Source: Engraulis encrasicolus (taxonomy: Eukaryota; Chordata; Actinopteri; Clupeiformes; Engraulidae). Taken from it: a stretch of 64,000 nt of DNA. Shown piece by piece: positions 31,561 through 43,250 of this stretch. The stretch lies in the NCBI RefSeq assembly GCF_034702125.1, contig NC_085872.1:26960002-27024001 (forward strand), given 5' to 3'. Each line of letters opens with the position of its first letter. Positions within the stretch are counted from its first letter, which is position 1. The notes under the pieces were generated by a model. The model worked only from the letters and a program-made list of their open reading frames with translations. It did no database searches and had not been told where the DNA came from. The position numbers and the translations under genes were made by a program.

Positions 31561-32442
31561 AATACACTATTAGTGTTGTGTATTTAAATATATTGTAACT
31601 ATATTTACAAAATAAATAAACTAATTACTGGCCAAAGTACAGTCATTTTCCTAGCAAAAAATGTCTATATCTGGAACATGGACAAGAACCTCAATTTATG
31701 ATGATGATGAATGACTCCCCTTTTTCCAGCATGAATTTTGGAAATAAACTACAAAAAATCATACACAGTACACCATTATAGTAATGTATGGTATTAGAAA
31801 ATGTACTGCTAGTTTAATGTATTAAACTTTGTTCTTAAAAAATGTACTCAAACATAGTGTTAGAAAATATACATTATCAGTTATATATACCTAAACTTTA
31901 TTTTACGACCTTTACAAATATGCATATTTTTTTGCATACTTACTATATTGCCTTTTTGACACTAATATTAATTGTCTTTAATGAAATGTACTCACTTATA
32001 AAGATTTTATGTTATTTTTCTTGTTGTCTTGAACCACTTCAAGTGTATTTTAAGTGTATTTGTATTTTTAAAGTAATGTGCTTAAGTGTTGTATTTGAAA
32101 ACATACTGTTAGTGTAGTATATTTTAAGTGTATTTTAAGTGTATTTGTATTTTAAAAGTAATGTGCTAAAGTTTGGTATTAGAAATAATATTTGAAATGT
32201 TAAGTTTGAAAAGTTAAGTATGATTTTAGTATATTAAGTACACTTGTACAAAGTTTGATTTTTAGTACCAAAAAGTCAACTTAAAATGTGTTAAAGCTCT
32301 ACTTAATTATATTTCAAGTGTATTTAAGTATACTATAAGTTGTCCCAAAATAACATTCTTTAAATACACACTTTTGAAGTATATTTTAAATACAAAAATA
32401 CATACTTATTAAGTATATTAAGTACACTTTTTTTCACCTGGG

Positions 32443-33030
32443 TACTTTTTTTAAACCATCATTTTAGTGTATTTTAACCTAGGCTTATTTATTCATTATG
32501 CTTTGTAACATTAAATAACCTTCCACCTTCCTTTTTGTTTTAATGTATTTTCATGGTAAAAAACACCATATTGAAGAGCACAAACAGATCTTAAAAAGGC
32601 ATGTAAGGCCTTACCTATTAAACTTTTAAGCACAATACTGAAGTCTGTACTTAAGTTGTGTTATTAGTGTATTAAGTGCACTTTAAGTGTACTTTTTGGT
32701 GCACAAATTAAACATGTAAAAGTGTCTTTAATTCGATAAAAGCATACCACCAACAATGATTTCTAAGTATTATAATTAAGTATATAAAAGTATACTTAAA
32801 GTGTACTACTCGAGACTATTACTTCAAGAACGTAATTGTGCCTGTCAAAGAACAGGTTGTTGTGGTCTAGTGGTTAGAGTGCAGGTCTGTGGTTCAGTGA
32901 ATTGTGGGTTCGAATCCTGGTTGAGGCAGTGGTTGTTGTCTGAAGTGAAGGTGAAAGGAAGGTTCATGTGAATGGCTGGTGGTTGTGAACAAGACAATGT
33001 ACAATGGAAATGAGTAACTGGGGATTACAT
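32443..33030. repeat. Middle segment with tRNA-like SINE head
   Basis: Between the two array blocks lies less repetitive DNA holding an A box TGGTCTAGTGG (32863-32873) and a B box GGTTCGAATCC (32907-32917), 33 nt apart. These are pol III promoter boxes of a tRNA-derived SINE. The anticodon arm does not fold as in a tRNA and there is no matched acceptor stem. Confidence 0.55.
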
Positions 33031-33179
33031 TAATATTTTTTTCATATACTTTTGAAATATATTTAAAGTGTACTTAAAATAAATATATTTGAAATGTGCT
33101 TAAAGTAAAATCTACTTGTAGTATACTTAAAATACATTTAGAGTCAATACACTTAAAATGTACTTAAAGCGATTTTTGT

Positions 33180-34331
33180 GAGTATATTTGAAATGTACTT
33201 AAAGTAAGTATGTTTTTAGTATATTAAGTACACTTGTACAAAGTTTGATTTTAGTACAAAAAAGTCAACTTAAAATGTGATTAAGCTCTACTTAATTATA
33301 TTTCAAGTGTATTTAAGTATACTATAAGTTGTCCCAAAATAACACAACTTAAGTATGTACTTCTGCAGTATACTATAAAATACTTTCTCATGACATTGAA
33401 ATAGATTTCTAATGTACTTAAAATGTGCTTATCCGCATGCTAAAGTTCACATTAAACACATTTTAAAGTGACTTGGTTAGTATACTTATAATGTACTTAA
33501 AGTTAAATATATTTTTAGTATATTAAGTACACTTGTACAAAGTTTGATTTTAGTACAAAAAAGTCAACTTAAAATGTGATTAAGCTCTACTTAATTATAT
33601 TTCAAGTGTGTTTAAGTATACTATAAGTTGTCCCAAAATAACACAACTTAAGTATGTACTTCTGCAGTATACTATAAAGTACTTTCTCATGACGTTAAAA
33701 TAGATTTCTAATGTACTTAAAATGCACTTATCCACATGCTAAAGTTCACATTAAACACATTTTAAAGTGATTTGGTTAGTATACTTATAATGTACTTAAA
33801 ATTAAGTATGTTTTTAGTATACTAAGTACACTTGTACAAAGTTTGATTTTAGTACAAAAAAGTCAACTTAAAATGTGATTAAGCGCTACTTAATTATATT
33901 TCAAGTGTATTTAAGTATACTATAAGTTGTCCCAAAATAACACAACTTAAGTATGTACTTCTGCAGTATACTATAAAGTACTTTCTCATGACGTTAAAAT
34001 AGATATCTAATGTACTTAAAATGCACTTATCCGCATGCTAAAGTAAACATTAAACACATTTTAAAGTGACTAGGTTAGTATACTTATAATGTACTTAAAG
34101 TTAAATATATTTTTAGTATATTAAGTACACTTATACAAAGTTTAATTTTAGTACAAAAAAGTCAACTTAAAATGTGTTTAAGCTCTACTTAATTATATTT
34201 CAAGTACATTTAAGTATACTATAAGTTGTCCCAAAATAACATTCTTTAAATACACACTTTTGAAGTACACTTTAAATACAATAAAACGTACTTATTAAGT
34301 ATATATTAAGTACACTTTTTTTTTACTTGGG
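33180..34331. repeat. 299-bp tandem array
   Basis: The motif CACTTGTACAAAGTTT begins at 33231, 33530 and 33829, with a variant near 34128: an exact 299-bp period. Units also share AAAAAAGTCAACTTAAAATG, TATAAGTTGTCCCAAAATAA and CTTCTGCAGTATACTAT. A partial further copy lies at 32220-32440. The last copy switches to the terminal sequence of the element. Confidence 0.85.
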
Positions 34332-34630
34332 TGACGTCCACGAATAAAACCCGTCTGAGCTGAATTTATAAGTACTGGGAGCAGATTCTCCAGTCATTTG
34401 GCCAGGAGTTTGGAAAGTATCTTACTGTCCACTGATATTAAACTAATAGGTCTGTAAGACCCACATTGGTCCGGTGGCTTTCCTTTCTTCAAAATGACTG
34501 AGATGTGGGCAAGGTTTAAAGTAGGGGGCAGGTAGCCTTTGTCAAAAGAATACAAATACATATTTGTGAGGTGGTCAACCAATAGTCTACCAAAAGTCTT
34601 ATAAAAATCAGGACCAATCATTGGCCTATG
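34332..34630 (-). pseudogene. L1 ORF2 fragment, N-terminal RT region
   Basis: Reads GPDFYKTFGRLL, GYLPPTLNLAHISVILKKGK and SYRPISLISVDSKILSKLLA, then a stop and LENLLPVLINSAQTGFIRGR. This is the conserved L1 RT start (PLSL-like PISLISVDSKI block). It is bounded by the AT-rich element below and the family-A solo LTR above. Confidence 0.88.
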
Positions 34631-35983
34631 TGTAACAGGTTGGACTAGGTCCCCTGTTAGTGTGCATGTTGTAATTGAAAACAGCTGCCCGTGTGGGCGA
34701 GGGTTGAGCCCTTCCGGTTAGTATAAATTGCCTACTATGTTGTCTGTTAGCCAGGTGTGGCTAACCTCAGTACCGGTTGGCGCTTGGGGAAGCCCTGTAC
34801 GCTGGGTGAAGTAGGTGATGTTGGCGTGTTGGGTGTTGGACCCACACTGGAGCGCGTAGAGCGCAGCTGAAATGCGGACGCCAGGTTGCCGCATGTAGCC
34901 TAACCGGCTCGAAGGTAAGCCCTTCTGTGTGCACCTGGCGATAGCCAATTATGTTTGTACTGTGGCTAACGAGATGTTGTTTCACTGCAGCATTGCATGG
35001 TGAAGCAAGGGTCAACCGTAGACTTCCAAGCTCGGTCCAGTGCTTCCCAATTGCAACTGAAGGTAATTTCTAATTAACCGTCACTCTGTGCCTGTGGCTT
35101 TCATGCCACACCTTGCTCATTGATAATGGCATTTCCCTGGCATTAACCCAGTCTGTCTTGTGCTTTCTAGGTTGAGCACATTATTGTCAATTGGCTGGGG
35201 TGGGGGGACGCTGCCGTCTTTTCCCGGTGTTTGTGTTTGTTATTTTGCCTTTTACCACCACGAGCTCTTTTAGTAGTGGCAGGTTGTTGTTCCTTTGCGC
35301 AGGTGCGCGACGCTTTCGTCTTTCAGCCATACGGTCTGACACGGTCAGCTCCAGTCACCCACCCCTTAGACAAGGGATGAGTGATTGGGGACTGGCCGGT
35401 TGAGATTTGTAGCAGTATCGTGTAAACTTATTGGTGAGGTGTAGATCCCCTGAGTTGTAGGCCTATAGTAAACTCTCTGCCAAGAGGCCTGATTTGATAA
35501 ACATAGGCTACCTCTTCACTGTGAATCATTTCAGTGTGCTGTGACTTATTTTGTTTATTTTGATTATGTTTTGTGTGTACAGTTTTGATTGATTGCAGTG
35601 TTATTTTGCATTCGCAGTGCAGTGTGTAGTTAACACACTCAGTAAATTACCTGTACTAGGCCTACTCAGTGCTCTCGCACTTAAGCCGTCACCGTTTCAC
35701 GATATGTACCTGTATTGACTTCAGTAGAGTTAAGACTCTGTTTGTGTATATGGACTCAAGTGAACTGCCTGCTCATTTTGAAAACGAATAAGACTGAAAG
35801 CAGAAGAAAATAAAAACTATTGTATGTGCAACAGCTGTGTCATCCTTGTCATCTAGAACCTGTCGGGGAAAATTGTATTTTTTAACATCTGGGTTGTCTC
35901 ACCCTTAACGAGACTGGCGTAGTCACCTTTTAAAACCTAATTGCTTAAAAGTTAGTAATCCTACCAACCTCCACTCTGCTACA
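34631..35983 (+). mobile_element. Solo LTR of family A inside L1
   Basis: 1353 bp, TGTAACAGG...CTGCTACA, of the short form without the 355-bp block. A perfect 4-bp target duplication TATG lies at 34627-34630 and 35984-35987. AATAAA is at 35809-35814. The insertion orientation is opposite to the host L1, whose ORF2 continues on both sides. Confidence 0.93.
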
Positions 35984-36923
35984 TATGCAATGCTTCCTTT
36001 TGATCATCAGATAAATGTGGTAGCTCTAACCTGTCCAAAAGTTTAGAACGGCCTTCCGAAGAGGATATGCAGTCTGAACTATAAAGTTCCTCATAGAAAG
36101 ATCTCATGGCTTTATTTAAATCAGCTGATTTAAAGTGCCTACATCCATATTTGTCAATTAGAGAGGGAATCAAATTTGGTTCATTAATGCCACGAGCAAG
36201 GCGAGCAAGGAGCCGGCCAGGCTTATTGCCTGCTTCAAATAGCCTGTGTTTTGCAAAGAATACTTGTGTTTCTGCTTTATGGGTTAACAACTGATTTAAA
36301 GCTGACTGGGCTGCTTCTAACTGCTTTGCCAAAGAAGTGTTATAAGAGCGCTTGAGCTGAGCCTGAAGGTCACTCACAATTTCTTCCAATTCCAATTGTT
36401 TTTTATTAGCATCCCTTTTTTGAGCTGAGGAGTAAGAGATAATTGACCTGCGTATATATGCCTTGGCGGACTCCCACAGGGTGGGAGGGCTGATTCCGGG
36501 TGTATTATTTTCAGCAAAAAAGTGACCAATTTCTGCAGTTATAAGAGCAATGAAGTCCTGTTTTTGAAGTAAGACTGGGCTCAGTCGCCAGTGCCTAAAG
36601 GAAGGGTCCCTATAAGGTGGTGAAATAGTTATGGCTATGGGACAGTAATCCGAAATAGACTGGATACCTATTGTAGAACTCACTATCCTGCTCAAAACAG
36701 ACCTTGAAGAGAGGAAAAAGACTATTCTAGAAAAGGACTGGCGGGGGATAGAAAAAAAAGTATAATCTTTGTCTAAAGGGTGCAATGTCCTCCATACATC
36801 ATATACGTCTGAGTCTTTAATTGAATCAAGTAAATCTGTACTTTTCTTAGACAAAGTTGAACGAGGCGGTGAGGCATCAATGCTAGGATTTAGCAAGCAG
36901 TTGAAGTCACCTCCTAAGACCAA
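35984..36923 (-). pseudogene. L1 ORF2 endonuclease C-terminal half and linker
   Basis: Begins VLGGDFNCLLNPSID, holding the GDFN motif of the APE-type endonuclease. The motif expected as SDHxP reads SDYCP, so the catalytic His is lost. A long helical linker follows (KKQLELEEIVSDLQAQLKRS, AQSALNQLLTHKAE, NKPGRLLARLARG) as in fish L1 proteins. It stays open for about 310 codons and is interrupted only by the LTR at 35983. Confidence 0.88.
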
Positions 36924-37069
36924 ATATGAAGAGGGAAGTGAAGCCAGGTCTGAAAACAGTTGTCGAAAAAAAGATGCTTTATAAACGATAGGGGCATATA
37001 CACAACCAAAACTAACATGCTCCCCAAATAAGTACCCTGATAGTAAAACATAGCGGTCTTATTTTTCAT

Positions 37070-37267
37070 TTATTGTTTTCTCAAGGCTAAAAGGCAGGCT
37101 GCGATGTAAAAGAATAGCTGCCCCCCCCTGCTTTTGGAGTTGTATGAAGAGTAAAACACGTGGCCCACCCAGCTCCTTCTTAACTTAACATGTTCTAAGT
37201 CAGAAAGATGAGTCTCCTGAAGACACATGCCTTTCACGTTAAGCGAAATAATTTTGATATTACTCAT
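37070..37267 (-). pseudogene. L1 ORF2 start, truncated endonuclease
   Basis: Starts MSNIKIISLNVKG, the usual L1 ORF2 N-terminus, then jumps to CLQETHLSD, so about 25-30 residues between them are deleted. The EN glutamate in QETH is kept. It continues with LRRSWVGHVFYSSYNSKSRGG before losing frame. Confidence 0.85.
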
Positions 37268-38183
37268 AATAGTCTATATTTAAAAATGTGCATAGAAGCA
37301 TGTGGGTAGTAAAGTAATTGTTGGTTAAATATAGTGTCAGGTTAAGTCCAAGGTTAGGAACACAGTAGTCTACATAAAAGCATGTACAAAAAATAAAAGA
37401 ATAAGAAAAAATGAATAATAGCCTGTAGAGGTCGATCCCCAAATGATGGCGAGCATCCCAATAATGAACAACCCTCATATATCACCCTCATATATCACCC
37501 CACATATAAAGAAAAAGAAAAAGGAAAGCTGCCATCGCATGGCAATCAAATACTTGAGATAAGTGACGCAGAGCGGTGCATTTCCATCAATAAGAGAGAA
37601 AAAGATAGCAGAAGAAAGACCTAAATCCATTCCCCCACTAACACACATTCTCCACAACCCCCCCCAACCCCGCTGGCCAACTAAAGGTAAAGCAATAAAA
37701 CCGCATATTCAAAATATAGTGCATATAATAAATGATACAGGTGCCAAATGAACAGGCTACTGGGAAAGTAATGTAGTCCAATAATAGCCCATCACAGTCA
37801 AATGGTATACCTGAAGCCTGGCAGACAAAGTAGAAAAATAAGTTAGATAACATTAAATGAAATAAGAGGGAGCATCATGCTATAGTCATTAAGTGTACCA
37901 AGCCAACATTTTTTTAATTATTATTTTTTTAAACACATGCAGAGGGCCAGAGCCATAAAGACATAGCCTAGTGACTGCAGGTAGAGAAAAAAAACTGAGT
38001 AAACTCCCCTTCAGAAAACGTATATGAAAGAAAAAGAGGGGAAAAAAATGCAATGCCAGAATTTCAGCAGAAAAGGGTAATGGGCTATTACACAGAGCTG
38101 TCAAGACATCCCGTAGCTTAATTTACTTGTTCAGGTGAAAGACAGTAGCTTATAACTACTAATAAACATTTGGATGTTCACAC
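37268..38183. other. Spacer between L1 ORF1 and ORF2
   Basis: AT-rich, no coding frame recognised. Its 0.9-kb length is large for an L1 inter-ORF spacer and may hide an unrecognised small insertion. Confidence 0.5.
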
Positions 38184-38754
38184 TCAAACCTTGAGGAACT
38201 TCTGAGCTTTCTTTGAAGACTCAAAGGAATAGTCCTTTCCGTCGAGAGAGTACTGAAGCATAGCCGGGAAGCGCATTTGGAACCGTACATTCCTATTGAT
38301 GAGTTTCTCACACGCAGCGTTGAACCGACGCCTGGCTTCTCTCACTCGGGGTGATAGGTCTGCGCGAATGTAAACCTGCTTCCCATCGTAGATAACTTCT
38401 TCCTTGTCCTTGACGGCCGCCAGAATCCTCAAGTGTGCCTATAGTTGTGCAATTTCAGAATGACAGGTCGGATATAACCGGGCTGCGGTGGCACAGGCGC
38501 TCTGCCTCTGTGAGCCCTGTCAATCTTAATACGACCATTCTTTGTTTCCAGTCCCAAAACTTCTAGTAGCCAGGTTTCAAAGAATTCAACTACTTGGGTT
38601 CCCTCCGTGCCTTCCTTGAGACCTGTGATGCTCAGATTGTCCCTGCGGCTACGATTTTCAGCATCCAAAACACGGTCATCCAGGAATTTCACAGTTTTCT
38701 CAAGTTCGGCAACCTTTCTCTGTCTCTCTCTCTCGAGAGAGTCATGGTGGTCAT
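38184..38754 (-). pseudogene. L1 ORF1 C-terminal two-thirds
   Basis: Coiled-coil end ERERQRKVAELEKTVKFLDD, then ENRSRRDNLSITGLKEGTEG (RRM start typical of L1 ORF1p), then FFETWLLEVLGL and IDRAHRGRAP. After a frameshift near 38430 come the C-terminal domain pieces DKEEVIYDGKQVYIRADLS and VREARRRFNAACEKL. It is a nucleic-acid-binding trimer protein in active L1s; here it is frameshifted and split from its start by the hAT element. Confidence 0.87.
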
Positions 38755-39108
38755 TAAGGCTGTAACGATACACCCAACCCACGATTCGGTTTGTATCACG
38801 ATATATGACCCACGGTTCGATATGCCCCACGATTTCACACAAAAAAAAAATGAAAAAAAAAAGTTGCAAAAAAATGTTTTAAAAAATTATATGAAAATAA
38901 ATTATATATATACTTTGTAATTAATATCTTTTTTGCATTTACCTGCCTGCATTAATTTTGTAGGTTTACAAGGCTGAATGGTGTTGCAGATATAGGCTAC
39001 CACTGCAACCTGTTCCCAGGTGTTGACATCAAAACACAACACAGAGAAATAAGGGATAGCCTATTAGTTCACCAAGGAAAAAGGCTTATAAATGGGCTAA
39101 GATCATAT

Positions 39109-39176
<68 letters not shown>

Positions 39177-40131
39177 TGGTCAGGGTGTATGGTCATTGGC
39201 AGCTGTCTTACTTTATCAAACATTAGGCCTATCCAATTAATATCCAAACAATAAAACAACACTGGCCATATCGTCAGGAAACATGTTGTATTCAGTTAGG
39301 CTACTTAAAGAAATGCAACACTTAATTTTCATTAAGTTAAATATTTCCGTAGCTTTTTTTGATCGTGCAGCAGCGCCTGCCCGTAGCCTACAATCAAAAC
39401 TCGAAATGAACCTGTAAGTTCTCACTGCTACGTAACGCGCACGTTTTTCGTTTTGTTTTGTGGTTTGACATTTTGCCAAGAGCGAGAATGAATGCAGAGC
39501 CTGAAATGGAGCATGCTTTCTGCTCATGTAGGCGGTAATTTTACAATATAGCCTAACATTAATGTGGGAAGAAATAATGCTGCCTAATATCGTGCCTATC
39601 GACCTCAACGTTCGTCAGACTTCGGGCACCTCCCTACAAGCGATTCCAGGCTGGTTTATAGGCAGGCGGAGCATCTCGTGCGCTCTCTCTCTCGCGCTCT
39701 CTCTCTCTCCGCTCAAATCAAACTCCACTCGCAATACATCGCGCATGCATGAGTAAAACAAATCTTGACACGTTTATAAAAGCCTTCTTGGTCTGTTGTT
39801 CATTTGTACTTCACCTTCCGATGTTTGCCAAAGTTTTTCGTCTCACGGAGGTTGCTCAGGCAATGGATAACAACAACGTGCTGGTTGGACGGAGCATTTT
39901 ATATGAGAAAGCAGTGAATGGAACTTTTACTCGAACGTTTGCGCCCTTTTTCTACAGGTCTTTTTAAGCGCATATGCAAACTCTTGCCTGTATGTTGCCT
40001 GTTGTGTTCTACACTGAGGGGTAACAACTTTAAAAGGGCACATCGCGATTCTGTGAGGAAGCTTCGCGATAGGGGTTCGTGGGTCTGCGTACCGCGATCC
40101 CTCGGTTCGATGCAATATCGTTACAGCCTTA
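38755..40131. mobile_element. hAT-like non-autonomous element inside L1 ORF1
   Basis: 16-bp perfect inverted ends TAAGGCTGTAACGATA at 38755-38770 and, inverted, 40116-40131. Flanks GTGGTCAT (38747-38754) and ATGGTCAT (40132-40139) form an 8-bp duplication with one mismatch. Removing the element rejoins the ORF1 protein at ISECDDH / HDSLERE. Internally it has an AG microsatellite and no transposase. The TAAGGCTG start resembles TAGGGCTG ends of fish hAT families. Confidence 0.8.
39113..39170. repeat. (AG)n microsatellite
   Basis: Nearly perfect AG dinucleotide run inside the hAT-like element. Confidence 0.95.
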
Positions 40132-40402
40132 ATGGTCATCACACTCCGAAATGCACGTTTCAGCATCTGTTATCCTGGTGGCATTTTCGTCGATGTGGTT
40201 ATTCAGCCCGTGTAGAGAGGATTGTAACTCAGCGAATTTCAGCTCCATTAACGCGCTTATCTTCTCTAACATTTTGAGCAATGGCGTTAGCAACGCCTTC
40301 GTCACCATCATCCTCACGGTTAGCCGTCTGCATTTTCGTTTCAGCTTGTGTCCTTCCCTTCAAAGTTTCACGCTGATTCGAGTTCCCTTCTGTTCCGGGC
40401 AT
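40132..40402 (-). pseudogene. L1 ORF1 N-terminus
   Basis: ATG at 40402 opens MPGTEGNSNQRETLKGRTQA; a frameshift near 40300 leads into LLKMLEKISALMELKFAELQ and DENATRITDAETCISECDD, a heptad coiled coil typical of ORF1p. It is cut by the hAT element at 40131. Confidence 0.75.
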
Positions 40403-40470
40403 TTCACTAATGTTAAATCAACAGTTTTTTTGCGGTTTCAATTATTAAAATAGCAAGTTATTGGCCTTTA

Positions 40471-40917
40471 GGGTGGGAGGGCGACAGAAACGACCCACTC
40501 ACACCAAGTGCATCATGTGACTCCCGAGATTATATGTTTAATTTAATCTGACCCCAATGAATGATACTGTACATCCGAAGATTGTAAATGAGAACAACCT
40601 GTTGTCTTTCAAACCATACCTGTGCCTATAGGCCAAAGCTCTGACCAATCAGCGCCATCTTATTTGTTGTTGTGCGTTCCCAGCGTCGCGAGCTTCGGCG
40701 CCACTCCCTCAAAATTAGACAAAATTAGACACTAAATTACTAAATTAGACACATTATATTCAGCTCATGCAGCAACATTGTTGCAAATGTCAATTGAGTT
40801 AGAAAGTTGTTCACGCGCCTTAACATACTTGCAACAATGTTAAAATGACTCGAAATGGCTCCGAATGCCAATTAAATACGGCGGTATGTCGGAATGGCCG
40901 GTTGCCCCCACTGTGCA
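40471..40917. other. Non-coding stretch 5' of L1
   Basis: May include the L1 5'UTR near 40480. Around 40670-40720 it is CpG-rich. No gene recognised. Confidence 0.4.
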
Positions 40918-42025
40918 TAGGGTGGCCATCGGTCCGTTTTTTACGACCTGTTTACGACGTCCGTGTGTCCCTCGCTTTGTCTTTCCTCTCCTCCTCTCCT
41001 TGTGCGTATGGCCTTGAGATGACACAAACTAGACTGACAGTCGCTCGTGTTTCCGATATCTGCGGCCGCCATGTTACTCCAGATTTGACTCCAGACTTTG
41101 CACAGCAAATTTACTGTATTGCTGTACTGGAAACGCATAGCTCAAGCAAGTTTGTCCGCTAAATGCATTTACAACGAGGGCTCTCACAACTTTGCAACCA
41201 GGAAAGAAAGCACCTTTCTGCACGGATGCTCTCTGTCTGTATTTGAGCTCGTGTTGTTGCTATGGTTATCCAAGCGTCTGTGGGAAAAAAAATGCTGACA
41301 GAAGCGGCCGCCTCTCGTTTTTAAAACATCGCTGATAAACACACTCCTGACCTTACTTTGAGTAAAGTACATCAAATAAATTGTAGGCTATTATACACAT
41401 GCATGCATGCATGACTTCCCAATTATAGCCTACATGTAAAAAAAATATTGATGAAATAAATACAGACTACAACGGCAGGATTGTCTATCGTAACATCTAC
41501 CATCTCTGATACAACGTTAAATTTGTGGTAGTAGGCTAATGATGACTCCTTTATCGGAGTGAGGAGGTAGGTGTAATGACATGCGAAAATCCTTCCCAAA
41601 ACATGTTTGTTTTACAACTAAAACTGTTTTTGGCAGCTGAGTTAGTCGAGGTAAGATAGCAGCGCAGCTTCCTGAACTCCTGAGAGCCACGGGTACTGCG
41701 CGAGGATGGTAGGTTAGATAGTTAAGGGGTGGGGTTGTCCGGCCGAAGCCCTGCGCTTTTGAGCCTTGGCACAAATGAGAAGCGGAACAGGCTACAGAAA
41801 AAGAAAGGTTTGGAATCGTGTTCCCTGGCAATGCTGATGACATTCAAACGTATTTTAAATGCATGCTCCAGTAAAGATGTGTGTTGTATGTTATCTATAG
41901 GGGTTTTAATCTTTCAATGCACCAAAACCTGGACATTTCCATAATTTCATGAAATATCCGGGACGCCCAGTACAGGTCGTAAAATCAGGACATGTCTCGG
42001 GAAATACGGACGTTTGGTCACCCTA
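40918..42025. repeat. hAT-like element, TAGGGTGGCCA / TGGTCACCCTA ends
   Basis: Left TAGGGTGGCCATCGGTCCG and right CGGACGTTTGGTCACCCTA are inverted repeats of the TAGGGTGACCAGACGTCC type seen in hAT families. Flanking 8-mers do not match, so the two ends may belong to different copies or the duplication has decayed. No transposase recognised. A CATG microsatellite is at about 41399-41413. Confidence 0.5.
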
Positions 42026-42238
42026 GCCTTAGTACCTACATAACTATGTTTCATCAACCAGCCGTGCACCCTCTCTTATACCCTCTCGGAGAGCAGCGAT
42101 GATGGGTCCACGCAGCTTCCTGGCCTAATCGGCCGGTAATTATATGGTGCTTAGGTGGATGTCTCATACGATGAGGATCTCCCGTAGAGAGAGTAGTTGA
42201 ACTAATTTGACTGATAAGAGAGCCAAGTACTTACTTAC
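42026..42238. other. Short non-coding stretch
   Basis: No feature recognised between the hAT-like end and the RTE-type LINE remnant. Confidence 0.4.
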
Positions 42239-42789
42239 TTAGGCCTTTAAATTCCCATAGGAACATAGGCCATTGACGAAAGTCTTCCATCCTCTCCTGT
42301 CTTGGGCCCTCCGCTCCAGTTGTTGCCACGATAGCCCTTCCTGCTTCATTTCCTGCTCGACAGTTCTTCTCCAGGAGGTTCTTGGTCTGCCTCTTTTTCT
42401 TTTGCCCTGTGGGTTCCATGTCAGTGCTTGGTTGGTTATTGCTTCTTTACGTCTGAGTGTGTGACCTATCCACTTCCACTTCCTCCTCCGTATTTGATTT
42501 TCTATTGGGTCTTGTTTGGTGAGTTCCCACAGGTTGGCATTAGAGATGGTGTTGGGCCAGAAGATTCCCAGTAGGCGTCTGAGGCATCTGTTCATGAATG
42601 TCTGTAGTTTGTTGGTTATGGTTGTGGTGATCTTCCAGGTTTCTGAGCCATACAGTAAAGTGGTCTTCACATTTGAATTGAATATCTGCAGTTTCGTTTT
42701 GAGTGAGATGTTTTTTGCCTTCCAGATATTGGCTAACATGTTGTAGGTTGCCCTTGCCTTTCCAATCCTGGCTTGTACATCCTCCTCTG
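42239..42789 (-). pseudogene. RTE-like LINE RT, C-terminal region
   Basis: Reads EEDVQARIGKARATYNMLAN, ISLKTKLQIFNSNVKTTLLY then GSETW, and RRRKWKWIGHTLRRKEA with GKRKRGRPRTSWRRT, the typical C-terminus of RTE-type and related endonuclease-RT LINEs. It ends at a stop at 42239. Its upstream continuation is at 43581 and beyond; the DNA between is a later LINE-tail insertion that splits GGTEE from DVQAR. Confidence 0.75.
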
Positions 42790-43030
42790 GAAAGAGGTAC
42801 AGGCGCCTCCGTTCCCGTACCACCAGGCTTGCAAGCAGCACGATGCATCAAGCAATCAAGATACTGAACACTCAACCCACTCTCCCTCCACTGTCAGCCT
42901 CTAGCCAGCCAGGCCACTGACAACCCCCCCCCCCCTCATCCCCACCACCATATCTGAGACTGAACATTCCACCTGCACTACTACATCTGTGACTGAACTT
43001 TCAACCTGCACTAACTCAAAACATGCACAT

Positions 43031-43079
<49 letters not shown>

Positions 43080-43137
43080 AGCACACCACACTTTTTGCCC
43101 TAAACCCAAACATACACACACTGACACACAACTCATA

Positions 43138-43182
<45 letters not shown>

Positions 43183-43219
43183 ACACACAAACGCACACCA
43201 CACTTTCTACCTGCACTAA

Positions 43220-43250
<31 letters not shown>

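Larger units (their letters stand above)
29826..34331. mobile_element. AT-rich palindromic tandem-array element
   Basis: Ends are CCCAGGTCAAAAAAATGTGT (left) and the inverse of CCCAAGTAAAAAAAAAGTGT (right), flanked on both sides by TG. Removing it with one TG restores the L1 frame GRHSLSNVRR, so this is a clean insertion. Almost all of it is built of short palindromes such as AAGTGTACTT and AAGTATACTT. A second inward end, ACCTGGG (32436-32442), matches the left terminus better, so it may be a composite of two related copies. No coding capacity. Class unknown; the 2-bp duplication is not TA. Confidence 0.65.
26050..40470 (-). mobile_element. Dead L1-type LINE with four nested insertions
   Basis: Order on the minus strand: ORF1 from 40402, ORF2 from 37267 (endonuclease, then RT), C-terminal region ending near 26551, 3' tail near 26050. 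Removing the insertions at 38755-40131, 34631-35983, 29826-34331 and 28452-29704 brings the coding pieces into collinear order, so they are one element. Stops, frameshifts and lost catalytic residues show it is inactive. The ends are approximate; a (TAA)n run at about 26183-26215 lies in the 3'UTR. The ORF1-ORF2 spacer (37268-38183) is unusually long at about 0.9 kb. Confidence 0.85.

Noticed and set aside
32855..32935. tRNA gene candidate
   Set aside because: A and B boxes are good, but the acceptor stem and anticodon arm do not pair; SINE head is the better call.
38755..38869. N-terminal extension of the L1 ORF1 frame upstream of SLERERQRK
   Set aside because: These residues are read from the inserted hAT element, not from L1; the true N-terminus lies beyond it at 40132-40402.
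40918..42025. Single complete hAT element
   Set aside because: Ends look paired but flanking 8-mers (ACTGTGCA, GCCTTAGT) do not match, so completeness is not supported; kept only as a repeat.
42989..43219. ORFs rich in His-Thr or Val-Cys
   Set aside because: Translations of (AC)n microsatellites.
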